From NCBI GenBank assembly GCA_030710605.1, contig CP092879.1, positions 46,458,222 through 46,522,221 on the forward strand: 64,000 nucleotides of DNA. The letters are read 5' to 3'. Made by a program: the position numbers and the translations under genes. Positions 52,255 through 63,851 of the stretch are shown here, one piece after another. This DNA comes from Cordylochernes scorpioides (Eukaryota; Arthropoda; Arachnida; Pseudoscorpiones; Chernetidae). The notes under the pieces were generated by a model. The model was not told the DNA's origin. It saw nothing but the letters and a program-made list of their open reading frames with translations, and made no database searches. Position 1 is the stretch's first letter; each line of letters starts with the position of its first letter.

Positions 52255-52620
52255 CAATTGCCATCTATCGAAAAAATGTGTAACAAATAAATTTACTGGA
52301 AATGTGTTTCTTTTAATAATATATCTTCAAAAATATTATCTAATATATCAAATATATAATGTCCATAGGTTCCCTAAACACCCCTAATCTGCCTTCCTTA
52401 GAAAATACAGGCTATATAAGAAAACCAAACCAATACAATAGTAAAGCGGTCTGGAGATTAATTTGGCGAAACCGCTGAGAGGGTTCACCACTGATTAACC
52501 AAGCCCTCTCATTCAATAACTTACATCATTGCAGTAAGGTCTGTATATAGAGATAATATTTGATGCTATTATTAAAAGAAACACATTGCCTGTAAATTTA
52601 ATTGTTGCAAAAAATAAGTT
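52255..52620 (+). mobile_element. Fold-back element copy, arm type B
   Basis: Left arm from TTGCCATCTATCG (52258) through AACAAATAAATTTACTGG, right arm AAAGAAACACATTGCCTG to about 52612. The interior matches 7930-8190. Core at 52445-52507. Confidence 0.75.
52445..52507 (+). ncRNA. Strand-reordered hammerhead-like motif, inactivated
   Basis: AGCGGT-C (GTC), TGG with CCA, TTGGC with ACCAA, GAAA 52468-52471 and GAGAGGG with CCCTCTC are kept, but CTGATGA reads CTGATTA (G8 to T) at 52491-52497. G8 is a catalytic base in hammerheads. Confidence 0.55.
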
Positions 52621-52698
52621 TATCTATTTTATAAAAAAAAATGCTTAAACCAGATTTCAAACGTCACGTTTAAGTAAGAATCGTAAAATAAATATATA

Positions 52699-52875
52699 CA
52701 GTTAAACCTGTCTATAGCGCCCCCTCTAAATAGCGCCTTCCTCTCTATAGCGCCCGATTTTAAACATTAAAATGTAAACATTGTACATTAAAAGTGACCT
52801 GTCTATAGCACCCCCTCTCTATAGCACCCTATTTTGGTGAGTCCCAAGAGGGGTCGCTATAGACAGGTTTAACTG
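52699..52875. mobile_element. Tigger/pogo-like small element
   Basis: CAGTTAAACCTGTCTATAGC at left and its complement at right, with TA immediately on the left and near on the right. The interior repeats TCTATAGCGCC/TCTATAGCACC four times. Non-coding. Confidence 0.75.
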
Positions 52876-53280
52876 ATATTGAAATTTAACTATATTTTCT
52901 TCACTTTCAAAAATTTAGTGCATGATTTTAAATTTCCAGTATTAAATATACTGTAAAAAGATGCATTTCTAACTACTTTATAACTAAATTTTAATTTTAT
53001 TTTAAAGTTCTTTAGATTTTTCAGCTTAGGTCATGCTCTCATGTTAATTTACTGGCAAAAACGCTGTTATTTTGTCAGGAAAATATGTCGCGAAATTGTG
53101 TCATCAAAATACATCCTGGGGCATTGCCCCCTACAATTATTATTTAAAGAAAGATGATCTTGTCTCAATTGGAACCTCTAATCTTCTGATCTATAATTAC
53201 TGATCCTAATTCTGTAATGGGAAATATCAGCGGTGGAAGTATAGAGCGGTTTTATCATACCGACACAGTTTTAATTATTG
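52876..53280. other. Intergenic
   Basis: No gene seen. Confidence 0.5.
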
Positions 53281-53813
53281 TGTTATATTGTCGCGCTTGA
53301 CCTCTCCGGTTCTTCGCGACGACGCCGCTTCTTCCTTCCTGGATCACCTAACCCAGGCTCCCGTTGCTCTCCTCTGCAGCTCTACCCTGCAGACCACCCA
53401 AAGACCTTCTGAGAACCACCACTCAAGTGGATCTCCTTTCCTCTGTCAATATCTCTCGGCCTTACCACTGGTGGGGGGACACGAGACTTACCAGAAGAGC
53501 AGCGACTGTGATGTTGGAGAAAGAGTAACAACAGCAACCGGCACCGAGACTTCTAACACTCCTCTTTTTATTGTCAACTTTAAACCACACACACACACAC
53601 ATTAAATATAACTCGAACAACAATCAACAGGTATTTACACTATTTTACATCCCAGGGCCAATATCAACGGATATTTACAATCATTTGCCCCAGGAAACAG
53701 GACCACAGCAGTCGGCGATTCCCACACTAGTTCCAGACGGGAAATAGACGAAAGCGCCATCTATTGACGGAGGTTTTAGGTGTTTTTCAGGCACATATAC
53801 GCGACAATATACA
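53281..53813 (-). mobile_element. Solo LTR (probable, Gypsy-like)
   Basis: About 533 bp with TG...CA ends that form an inverted repeat (TGTTATATTGTCGCG at left; CGCGACAATATACA at right). On the minus strand ACAATAAAAAGAGG supplies a polyadenylation signal. It contains a (CA)n run at about 53587-53602. No internal region or second LTR. Flanking five-base duplications do not match, so one flank has been altered. The plus-strand open frame 53288-53605 is a by-product. Confidence 0.6.
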
Positions 53814-55690
53814 GGGTGATCCAAAAGTCCCGCACTATTTTAAAAATTAATAACTCCGCGAATATTTGCGCTAGAGCAATGCGGTAAACACCATTGTATT
53901 CAGGATGCAATGGGATTTTTTATGGCAAATAATGAAAATTTCGAAATTGATTTTAGTTACAATTTTATTCGCCAGATGGCGCTCTACCAGAATCAGAGAT
54001 TCAGCGGCCAAATTGTTTGATAAATTGAAAAATATAACTGATCGACACGTATTTTTACTTTTTGAATACCAGGAAAGAACCCTAATAATATCAAATAGCA
54101 AATTAATAAAACACCACTTCGCCAAAAGTATGAAGAATTGGTTAACGATTTTCAAATACAATCAGAGATATGTAAAATAGGTAAATGCAAATTAAAACAT
54201 GTAGCAAAAATATTTATATTTTATATGGAGTTTTGTGAAATAGATTGAATGTTTGAAAAACACTGCTGATATCAATACACGAATTTTTGAAATGTTAATA
54301 TAGTACCAAAAATTATGATGGCACTATTAATAGGATTTCTTGCTATAAGAAATGTGTAGTTTCTTGACTGATTGGCGACACTTGACTATTTAATTGGATA
54401 TTTGTCATGATCCAACAAATGAAATATAGAGGGGAGTGACAAAATATATTTGTCGTACTTTATTCCAAATATCCTATGGGCTTGTCAAATGTTATCATTG
54501 TTTATTATACTGTACACAATTTTTAAAAATGTGTCCCCTCATATAAAAATAATTTTTAAATCGACCTTTTGCGTTGAAAAACGTGGTAGTAAAATCATTT
54601 TGTATTTTTTTTTCCACAAAATTTCTAAAGTTATTGGTGTAAAGAAAATATTCCTTATGCTATTTCTTCTAATGAGCGAAAAGCGAAAACTAAACATAAG
54701 GGGAAAAATTGTGTGTACCAGTGTTATTCGAGAAGTTATAACACTCTGGTTTGCACGACATAATATGTGAGCAAATGACAAACAAAATATTACTGTTCAC
54801 AAAAAAAAAAAAGAGTCAAGATGTGAGGGCAGCATTTATTATCCCCATATCCCAACACAAAGAGCTGCAAAATATTGGTAGATAATATAATACATGGCGG
54901 CTTATATAACACATGAGGTAACTGCCTTCTCTCTTGTATTAGGTCACAATTCTTGCTCAATGTGGCACCCTTCATTCTCAATCACCGCCTGCAGACGATA
55001 AATGACAGAATGGACAGCATTAAATAACATATCTGTTGAAATTGATAAAACGTGCCATCTGATAGAAGCCTTCAACATGGCCAATGTGGTAGGCCAGCAT
55101 CGATAAACACACGATTTAATGTACCCCCATAGACAAAAATCGCAAGGCGTCAAGTCTGGTGATCTTGGAGGCCACTGGTATATAAAGTGGCGACTTATCA
55201 CACGATTTTCACCGAACGTATCCTTCAGCAATTGTTTGGCACCTCGGGAGATATGAGGAGGTCCTCCATCTTTCATGAATGTTATTTCGCTCAGTGCTTT
55301 TGCCCTGCAATATGGGAAATACCTTTTCTCTCAAAAGTTGAACATAACGTTCACCAGTTACAAAAACGGTTTTAAAAGTTCTTCCATTGATTTTTCAAAG
55401 AAAAATGGCCCAATAATAAAAGAATGAACCCACACAAAACTGTAACTCTAGGCTGGTAAAGTGGCATTTCTGTATAAACCCTAGGGTTTTCTGTTGCCCA
55501 AATGCGGCTGTTTTGAATGTTAAATTCTCCGTTTAGAGAAAAGTGAGCATCATCTGTCCACAGAACATTCGACAGCCAGTTTTCATCAATATCAATTTGC
55601 CGGAAAACCCATGCAGGGAATTCTTGACGCATCTCAAAATCGCCAACTTTCAGCTCGTGAAATCTTTGAATTTTGTATGGGTACACACAA
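53812..55690 (-). mobile_element. Mariner-superfamily DNA transposon, 5' end lost
   Basis: The left end CAGGGTGATCCAAAAGTCCC resembles terminal repeats of this type of element, and minus-strand transposase pieces lie at 54944-55686. The right end is missing, cut by a LINE at about 55690. Association of this left end with the transposase is inferred from order and distance only. Confidence 0.5.
54944..55686 (-). pseudogene. DDE transposase (mariner/IS630 type), broken
   Basis: Frame 55372-55686 has MYPYKIQRFHELKVGDFEM and the first catalytic region NVLWTDDAHFSLNGEFN. Frame 54944-55276 has the second Asp region (MKDGGPPHISRGAKQLL) and the third (WPPRSPDLTPCDFCLWGYIK). At least one shift and stop separate them near 55280-55370. 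The N-terminal DNA-binding part is missing. The sequence style resembles transposases that I recall from arthropod genomes with a DUF4817-type N-terminus, a memory-based comparison. Confidence 0.8.
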
Positions 55691-58156
55691 TAGAGACATT
55701 AAGTGAAGCGTCTTCGGATATCACAATCATACTCGGCGAATTTAACGCCAAAAGTTCAATTTGGAATCAACTGTCCAGGATAACAAAAGTCAGCAGGTTG
55801 AGGACATGCTAACCGACCTTACACCGTTAAATAACGGAGAGAACACCTACCTATCTAAGTCCACAGGCACAGAATCCGCAATAGACATCACAGCGATAAA
55901 TTACAACATCGCACCCACAACACAATGGAAAATCCTGAGAGGTGCAATCAGTGACCACAGAAATTGAGAATGTCCATTAGAATAAATGAACATGGAACTT
56001 TAGGAAAGCCGACTTGAAAAAAATTCACAGAAACGCTTGAAGAACTGTGCAACGAAAAATTGAATTACAGAACGCTTGACAAAAACTTGGAAAATTTCTC
56101 TTCGAACATTTCAAAAGCTGCAAAAGCATCGATACCTAGAGGTAGACGTAAAGACCTGTGGATACCTTACTGGAAGGACCACAACATCGAGGCAATGATT
56201 TCAGAGAGAGAGACAATATCAATGAACCTCTTAAAAAATAAAACAGAAGAAAACAGAAAGGAACTCATTGAAATTAGTCGCAAAATAGAACAAGAAATTT
56301 GGATATGCAAACAAGAAAAATGGCAGAATTCTGCGAAAAGATGGATCCAAGAAAGGACAGCCAACACTGGAATATGATTAGAGTGTTAGAGAACAATCAA
56401 AACCAACACCAATCCTCCAATACTCTAACCGATATGAATAGAACAGCGAGAACGAGAACAAACAGATGGCTGACATAATTGCTGAATATATTTCAAGCAC
56501 TTCCATACTCAACTATACGAATGAAGACAGGACTCTAAAAATAATATAAACCAGTTAGTTAAACAAGCAAGAAACTTCCATCAACAAGATATATTCTCGA
56601 GAGACTTCACACTGAATGAGCTAAACTTTTCAATAAAAATATTCAAGAGGTCACCAAGAGATAATCTAATCTTTGGTCAAATGATTAAACACTTTGAAGA
56701 CAAAGCTAATAACCAACTCCTACGAATACTGAACATTCCATTGCAAACTGGTAAACTACCAAAGAATTGGAAGATATCAATTATAGTGCTAATACTGAAG
56801 CCAAACAAAGATGCCAAGGAATACAAGAACTATCGGCCAATTGCTCTCACCAGCATACTTTGTAAAACACCAGAACGAATTATCCACTCTAGGCTCATAG
56901 TCTGGCTCACTAACAATAATAAAATAAACCTCTACCAAACGGCCTATAGATCCCAGCACTGTACGACTGATCAACTGTTCTACTTCTGTCAATCAATAAT
57001 AGATTCTTTCCAGGAAAAACCGCCAAAGAAGACCACGGCTATATTCCTAGATATGACCTCAGCTTTTGATCGAGTGTGGAGGGAGAAATTACGGGAAAAG
57101 CTGCACAACATCGGAGTAAGAGGAAAAACCTTAATCTGGATTGCAGACTTCTTGAGGGTAAAGAAGGTTAAAGGTTCGGGTCAATTGAGAATTTCCCAAG
57201 GAAGGAAGAACATGGACTGGTGTAACTCAGGGATCTGTGCTCAGTCCTCTACTCTATCTGCTATATATTAACGACATCCATCCTTACCTCACTGAAGACA
57301 CAAAGGTTGCCTGTTTTGCAGATGATATAGCCATATGGCACACAAGTAGCAGCATAGAAAAATCGTAAAAAATACTGAACACATCAATGAGAGGACTGGA
57401 GAAGTGGGCAATGGAACTCCAAATGACCATAAACCCAATAAAACCAAACCAATGCGTCTTCTCCACTCACAGGGAAAAAGGCATAAATATAACCACAAAA
57501 TAAGCATAAACAAACAAATAATTGATAAAATTATAAATCCATAATACCTAGGTGTGATACTGCAGTCCTGGATCTTTCAAGTTGGTCTCGAGGACCACGA
57601 CATCACCATCTCCTAAGCGGCGAAGTACGCTATCTCCGTATTCATCGTAGATCGCAAAATGCGTGGTGACGCTGGAGACACACTGGCGATTCTCCACCAA
57701 ATTCTTCAGCGCTGGCAGAGGCGCCATATTCATTGTACATAGTGTATATAATGCATATTATCTTTTTTTCAATAGCGCAGACTGTGCATGTATTGACAAG
57801 ATGTCAACAAAATTATTTTAATTATTATTGATGAGGAATTGGAATTTTCAGAACACATAATTAGCATCTCAAATAGAGATATCAGAAAACTAAACATTCT
57901 GAGAAGGCTATGTGGAACAAATTGGGGAGCAAAACCCAGAATTCTCAGAACAACATATACCACCTTAATAAGGCCGATAATGGAATATGCAACACCGGTC
58001 TGGGCTCCCTCAAGCTCATCACTAAAAGTAAGACTAGACAGTGTTCAAGCAAAAGCGGCCAAAATAATCACTGGTGCTGTTTCATCCACCAACAATGAGA
58101 AAATTCAGAGAGAATGTGTTCTAGACCTACTCGCTCGAAAGCGCAAGACAAAATAA
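55690..58156 (+). pseudogene. Jockey/X-element-type LINE, multiply broken
   Basis: Endonuclease end (TIILGEFNAKSSIWNQ, 55.71 kb), a linker with GRRKDLWIPYWKDHNIEAM (56060-56377), RT from MIKHFEDKANNQLLRIL (56681) through YRPIALTSILCKTPERII, TTAIFLDMTSAFDRVW, a FADDIAIW site near 57316, KYLGVIL at 57545-57560, then after an insertion DEELEFSEHI and RRLCGTNWGAKPRILRTTY (57839-58156). Many stops and shifts. The first and last parts belong to one element interrupted at about 57562-57832. Confidence 0.82.
57562..57832 (-). mobile_element. Insertion in the LINE carrying the MNMAPLPAL repeat
   Basis: It splits ...YLGVI from DEELEF... On the minus strand it starts in AAT-rich sequence, passes through the segment shared with 45600-45785, and has a frame (57548-57733) MNMAPLPALKNLVENRQCVS then FAIYDEYGDSVLRRLGDGD and VVVLETNLKDPGLQYHT. 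The frame has coding-like composition but I do not recognise it. A processed gene fragment or part of an unknown element are both possible. Confidence 0.5.
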
Positions 58157-58163
58157 AAACAAC

Positions 58164-60482
58164 TTGGATCGGCACTTCGGAAACGAGGAACCAGAGGACG
58201 AGATCTCTCTGACCACTTGTGGTTTGGTTGATCCGCCCTTTTCTGAGAATGAGGTGAAACTGACGGCTTTCAAGTTCGGGAAAAGGAAATCTCCTGGTCC
58301 CGAAGGGATCGATAACACGGTCGTGAAAGCCCTGGTAAGGATGCATCCATCGCTTCTTTCCAGGTTATTCAATAGGTGCCTGGACACTGGTACATTTCCT
58401 GAGGCATGGAAGGTTGCCCGAGTAGTGCTTCTCGAAAGGTCTGGTAGAAAGGGTAATTCTCCTAATGATTATCGTCCGCTTTCTTTACTAGTGTGTCTAG
58501 GTATGGTCCTGGATAGCCTACTAGCTCAGCGACTGAAGCATTGGCTAGAGAGTAATGAGCTCCTTTCCTCTTTCCAACATGGTTTTAGGGAAGGGAAGTC
58601 CACAACCACAGCTCTGAACGAGGTGTTAGAGGGGGTTGAGATGGGCTTAAATAAGGGTGCTTGGGTTCTTTTCGTGGCCCTGGACATTGATGGCGCGTTC
58701 AACTCCTTGAACTGGAACAAGCTGATGAGAAATTTGATGGACATGGGTTGTCCTGATAATTTGTGCAGAGCTTGGTTCGTGACTTCCTGAGGGATAGACG
58801 GATTAGCCTCAGTTTTGGTGGGCGGAAGTTGGAATGAAACTGTGCTAGGGGTTGCCCCCAGGGCTCTTGCTGCGGACCTATTCTGTGGAATATCCTGGTA
58901 AACACCGTTTTCCAGGAGGAGCTCCCTGAGGGAGCCAGGCTGGTTCTCTATACTGACGACCAGTTCCTCATCATTGAGGCTGCTTCGAGAGCGAAGGCTG
59001 AAAAGTGTGTTGAAACTTCTCTCCAAATTCTCTCGATCTGGGCCCATGACTCTGGCCTTAAGTTCAATGTCTCCAAAACTAAAGCCCTCAGCTTTAAGCC
59101 TAGGGACATAAGACCTAAAAGGAAAGGGATCAAATGGGAACACAAGCCGGCTATCCGGATGGAAGGACGGAGGGTAGCGTTGGTCAATAGGATGACCATC
59201 CTGGGGGTGGTCATTGATGACAAGATGGGTTGGCAATACTAGGCGGAGGAGATGGTGGCGAGAGGCAGGGAGGCGTTGTGCAGGCCTGTCCTGGTTGGCT
59301 CTCAACAGGGGGGGAGGAGAAGGAGGGTACTATTTTTAGGAACCTCTGCCTCTCCTGTGTCGAGCCAATCTTGCTATATGCTTCCGGGGTTTGGTGGCGC
59401 CGAAACAGGGATCAGAAGGTGGCAACAACTCTAGAGAGAGTGCAGAGGACAGCGGCACTCAGAATCACAGGGGGATATCGCACTACCAGCAGTGAGGCCT
59501 TTTTGGTCCTCGCTGGGCTTATTCCCCTGGGATTGAAACTAGAGGAGGAGACCATCAGACAGAAGATCTGGAAAAACAGGGAATATGCCCTGGGACTTGA
59601 AGCGGGGGCCCTGGAATCGAAGAGGGATCCAAGGAAGCCTCCGCAGTGGTTGCCAAAGTGGAATTAGAGTCCTGGAGGGCCGACAGGGATTGGCACGGAG
59701 GTTTTCACTGATTGTAGTAAGTCTGGAACCAATACTGGAGCTGGGGTAGTGATATTCACTAATGGAGAGCTGATCTTCCAAGAAAGTTTAACACTCAGAG
59801 TGGACGAATTGGTCTTTTCAGCCGAGCTGGTTGCGATCAGGGTAGCCCTCAGAGTGTGTGCCGAGAAGAACTTCAGCCCGGACCGCCTCTATTCAGATTG
59901 TATGTCGGCCCTCGTCGCCATCAATCTGGAGAAAGGGCAACTCGCGCATCAAATAATCCAGGAGCTGGAGATGATGACGCGGGCTCCGGAGATCCCTTGG
60001 TTTAGGAGACACAGCCTCATCGAAGGTAATGAGTTCGCAGACAGGATCGCTAAGGCAGGATGCTTTAGAGGTAGATCACTGAGGACCCCAGTGACCAAGA
60101 AAGAAGTTTATAGGAGGATCAGGGGGCACGTCCAGGACTTATGGTTGGACAGACAGTGAAGGGGAGAGAGGTATTCAATGGGGTAACAACACCCAAGTAC
60201 CTCTGTAAGGTAATGTCACACAAACTCATTAGCGTAGTTCGAGACATGGGCTCTTCCCCAAGTCTCCACAGATTTGAAATTAAGAGAAACCCTGATTGCG
60301 TCTATGGAGAAAGGGATGTGAATGCACGCCACTACGTCTTGGATTGTCCAAGGGTAGTGGGTGTGCAGGAAGAGAGAAGGAGAGCGAGGGGCGTGATCGA
60401 GGGTAAGCTGCTGAGAAATCACAGCAAACTTCTTGAGAAAGCCCACGACGTGGAGGCTGAGCTTTTCCTCAGCTGTGAGTGA
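58164..60482 (+). pseudogene. R1-type LINE ORF2 fragment: RT, RNase H, C-terminus
   Basis: RT in frame 58164-58790 (KRKSPGPEGIDNTVVKAL, YRPLSLLVCLGMVLDSLL, FQHGFREGKSTTTALNEV, VALDIDGAFNSLNW). After shifts, a YTDD catalytic site occurs near 58960 instead of YADD, then TILGVVIDDKMGW, the thumb region (59230-59667: EPILLYASGVWWRRN, LERVQRTAALRITGGYR), RNase H (GTEVFTDCSKSGTNTGAGV, ELVAIRVALR, YSDCMSALVAI, EGNEFADRIAKAG; 59690-60159) and a C-terminal part with NPDCVYGERDVNARHYVLDC (60141-60482). At least four frame breaks. Confidence 0.85.
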
Positions 60483-60770
60483 ACAGAGTCCACCGGTGGC
60501 CGCCTCCCCGCGGTCCATGCTGTACACAGTAGATTGTTTCCTATTTTGCTATGATTAAAGGCCACCGGTATAGAAATCCTTCCAGACACGTTGTCTGGGA
60601 GGTGGTGTTTCCAGGTACAATGTCCAAGCACTAGCTTGGATACCGTTACTTGGCTTATGAGTTGAACAGAATAGCAGCGAAGGGCATGCTTCGCATGCCG
60701 GCTTGTGGACCGAAAGGTCTGGGTGGCCATCTGCTTCTAGGGTACACCAACTGTGCTTAGGTGGGATCCT
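60483..60770 (+). mobile_element. R1-type LINE 3' region
   Basis: Downstream of the R1-type frame. It holds the hairpin GGACCGAAAGGTCTGGG (60706) and CATCTGCTTCTAGGGTAC, matched twice at 26.5-26.73 kb. Confidence 0.6.
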
Positions 60771-60779
60771 CCAGTTCTT

Positions 60780-63700
60780 GTTTATTTTGGCTACTGTTTC
60801 TATTTCTTTAAAAGTAAGTTTATTTTTCTGTAGCAAGGGTTCTTTTGTGCCTTTTTTCGCTAGCGCATCAGCAGCTTCATTGCCTTCAATGCTAACATGT
60901 AAGGGTATCCATTGAAGGTGAATTTTTGAGGTATTGAGAGTTTTTGGAGATAACCAATTATGTTCCTGCTTACTTTGTCTCTAAGTTCCCCTGTGTGACT
61001 CAAGTGTTGTATGGCACTTCTACTATCAGTATGAATCCATATATCGTGATGTTTAATGTTTCTGATGGATTTTAAGACTTCATAGATGGCTATAAGTTCT
61101 GATCTGAAGACTGAGCAAAATTCTGGGTTTCTTCTGTTTATTTTCTCATTGCCATTTGTGGTTTTAATGAGAGAGCCACTGCTAGTGTGTCCCAACTCGT
61201 CTCTGCTACCATCGGTATAGATAGTTATTGCATTTTTAGGAATTTTATTAATTATTTCTAATGATAATTGTTTTAAGTATTCTGGATTTTGGTATTGTCT
61301 GTTGGTGGGTTCATTTAAAGTGGCATTAAAAATAACATTTTGTTAGTGGTTCGCATGGAGATATTTTTTCAGCTAAATAATATTTTTCCACTTTATATTT
61401 TGAAAATCCATTTCTTTTGGCCAGGTGGAGAGGGCCTTCTTTTTTGAGTCTTATATTGGGTTGCCAATTAAGTATGTAATTGAAAGTTCTGTGTTTGTTT
61501 TCATAACTCTTGATTTTGTTTATATATTTTGGCAGATTGTAGCTTATTCTATCCTTTAAGGGCATAATGTCTGCTTCGTAAAGTACAATATTATTAGGGC
61601 AGGTTTTTCGAAGACCTGCAATAATTCTAGCTGCATTTAGTTGTATTCTTTCCAGTGTTTTTAGAATTGTTTCAGATGCTGTACCATAGATTTGATATCC
61701 ATATTCCAAGATAGGTCTCATTAGAGATGTGCAATTTAATTTTAGTATTGTTGCTTCAGCTCCCCACTCTTCCTGAAATATATTTCAAGATTTTTAGTCG
61801 GTCTCTTCCTTTTCTAACAACTCCTTCAATATGCTTACTGGAGTTAATTTCTGGATCCAGGGTGTAGCCCAGATATTTAGGATGTTTATTATATTGCAAT
61901 TGTTGTTCTTTCAGAATAATATTTGGTCTTATTTTGTATAGTTTCTTATCGGTAGTAAAAAGACATATTTCAGATTTTTGGGGGTTAAATTCTAATTTAT
62001 GTTTATTAGCAAATATTTATAGGTGGAGAAGAGTCTTGTTCAAATCTCTTTCAGCTTTTTTCCAGTTAGTGTTGCTGCTTCATAGAATAATGTCATCAGC
62101 GAAAAGTCCAATATTGGTTTTATCTGAAAAATTTTCTTCTATGCCTGCAATAAATAGGGTGAAGAGAGTTGGGCTAAGGATTGATCCTTGTGGTAATCCT
62201 TGGTACAATTTGAAGGTTTTAAATAGAGTTCTATTATATTTGACCCTGATGTATCTATTTTTAAGGAAATCATTTATCCAAGTGATAGCATTTCCATTAA
62301 TTTTGAAATGTTTGTATAATTTTGTAATTAACTTGTTTTTCCATACCTTATCAAAATCTTGTGTAAGGTCTAAAAAGCAGCTATGGTGTGGTTAGTAGGT
62401 TTTTTGTTTTGTGCATCTTTTACCTTTTGTGTGAAAAATAAGAGTTGGTCTATTGTCCCATGTCCTTTCCTAAATCCATATTGTTCTTCTGGTAGGAGAT
62501 TTCTTGTGTCGGGGTGGTAGGTAAGTCGTCTGAGTATAATTTTTTCCATTAATTTGCAGCAAATATTTGTTAGGGAGATAGGTCGGTATTTTTTTGGGTC
62601 ATCAGCAGATTTGTCGTTTTTTAATGGGAATTATTGTTGCATTTTTACAGTCTTGAGGCAATTTTCCAGTTTTCCAGGAGTTATTGAAAATATTAAGAAG
62701 TCTTTCTTTGCCAATTTTGCCCAAGTTTGATATCATTCGGCCATGGATTCCATCTGGCCCAGAAGTCTTGTTTAGGTCAGTGTTTTCTAATGCATAAGCT
62801 AGCTCTTTCATATTGATTTTTTTCATGGAAAATATTATGAGTGCTGGTGTCATTTTTACAGTCATGAATAATCTTTCGGGCCTTTTTTCAACCTTGATTT
62901 TACTACTTATTTGATATGAATTACCTAAAAGATTGGCAGCAATTTTGTCATTAGGTGCTGGTGTACCATCTGTATTCTTAATCATATTTGTGTTTTCAGT
63001 TTGTGGCTGGACTCTGTCAATTTGTTTTGCCAAATGCCAGAATTTTGTATTTGGGTTTCTTGGGTTCAGGTTTTCACAAGTTTGTTTCCATTTTTCCCTT
63101 TTCACATTTACGTATAATATTTTTATTTTTGCATTCACAATGTTCAGTTCAGTTCTACAATTTGTTTTGTTTTGGGTGCTCTTTTTTGTAGTTCATTTCT
63201 TTTAGTTATAAGTGTTTGAATATTTTTTGCCTGGTGTGTATAATTTGGAATCCATTTCTTAATATTACCTCTTGGTATTGAAACTGTGGCTGCTTTAATA
63301 ATGGTGTTTTTGAAAGATATCCAATTAGCCTTTTTGAAGTTCCAGAATTTTTCTTAATTGAGCTAGTTTTGGTCTTGGTGCTAATTTCTATCAAGTTAGG
63401 CAAATGATCACTTCCAATACTTTATAGTATTTGCTATTTGCATTTGTGGAAAATGTCAGGATAGTAAAAACTTATATCAAGGGCTTGTGCAGTATTATAG
63501 CTGTATGAATGATGAGTAGGATTCCCATCATTTAAGCACATGATGGCATTGTCGTCAAATATGTTTGAAAGTATTTTGCCTCTTGGGTTTGGCGTGGAAC
63601 ATCCCCATAGTTGATGTTTGGCATTAAGGTCACCTACAATAATAGTGCTGTCTGTAAGAAATTGAGCCATTGTCCCATCGTCAATAAGTGTATTGTTTGG

Positions 63701-63830
63701 AGGGTGATACATATTGTATATGTTGATGGCTTTGTTTTGATTGAGGAAGACTTTGATATCTTGGGCTTCGAGGTCTAATGTGTTTGAAATATTAACGGCT
63801 ATGTCCTCATAGTACAAATTATTGATTAAA
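60780..63830 (-). pseudogene. LINE (jockey/CR1-group) with RNase H, broken
   Basis: Read right to left: endonuclease part (63434-63817: INIYNMYHPPNNTLIDDG, STIIVGDLNAKHQLWG, ALDISFYYPDI); linker and RT start (62602-63138: NTDLNKTSGPDGIHGRMI, SWKTGKLPQDCKNATIIPI); a broken RT middle (61900-62600) with QYGFRKG-, AFLDLTQDFDKVW- and FADDIIL-like text near 62090-62480; thumb (61326-61721: MRPILEYGYQIYGTASETI, IQLNAARIIAGLRKTCPNNI); and RNase H (60860-61195: NPEFCSVFRSELIAIYEV, IWIHTDSRSAIQHL). Many stops. Its opposite orientation to the flanking LINEs suggests an independent insertion. Confidence 0.8.
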
Positions 63831-63851
63831 AATGCTAGGCCACCCCCTTTA

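Noticed and set aside
53288..53605. 105-codon ORF as a gene
   Set aside because: It lies entirely within a probable solo LTR on the opposite strand and ends in a (CA)n run.
60706..60722. GGACCGAAAGGTCTGG as a hammerhead GAAA...GTC segment
   Set aside because: No CTGATGA partner nearby; it is better explained as a simple hairpin in a LINE 3' region.
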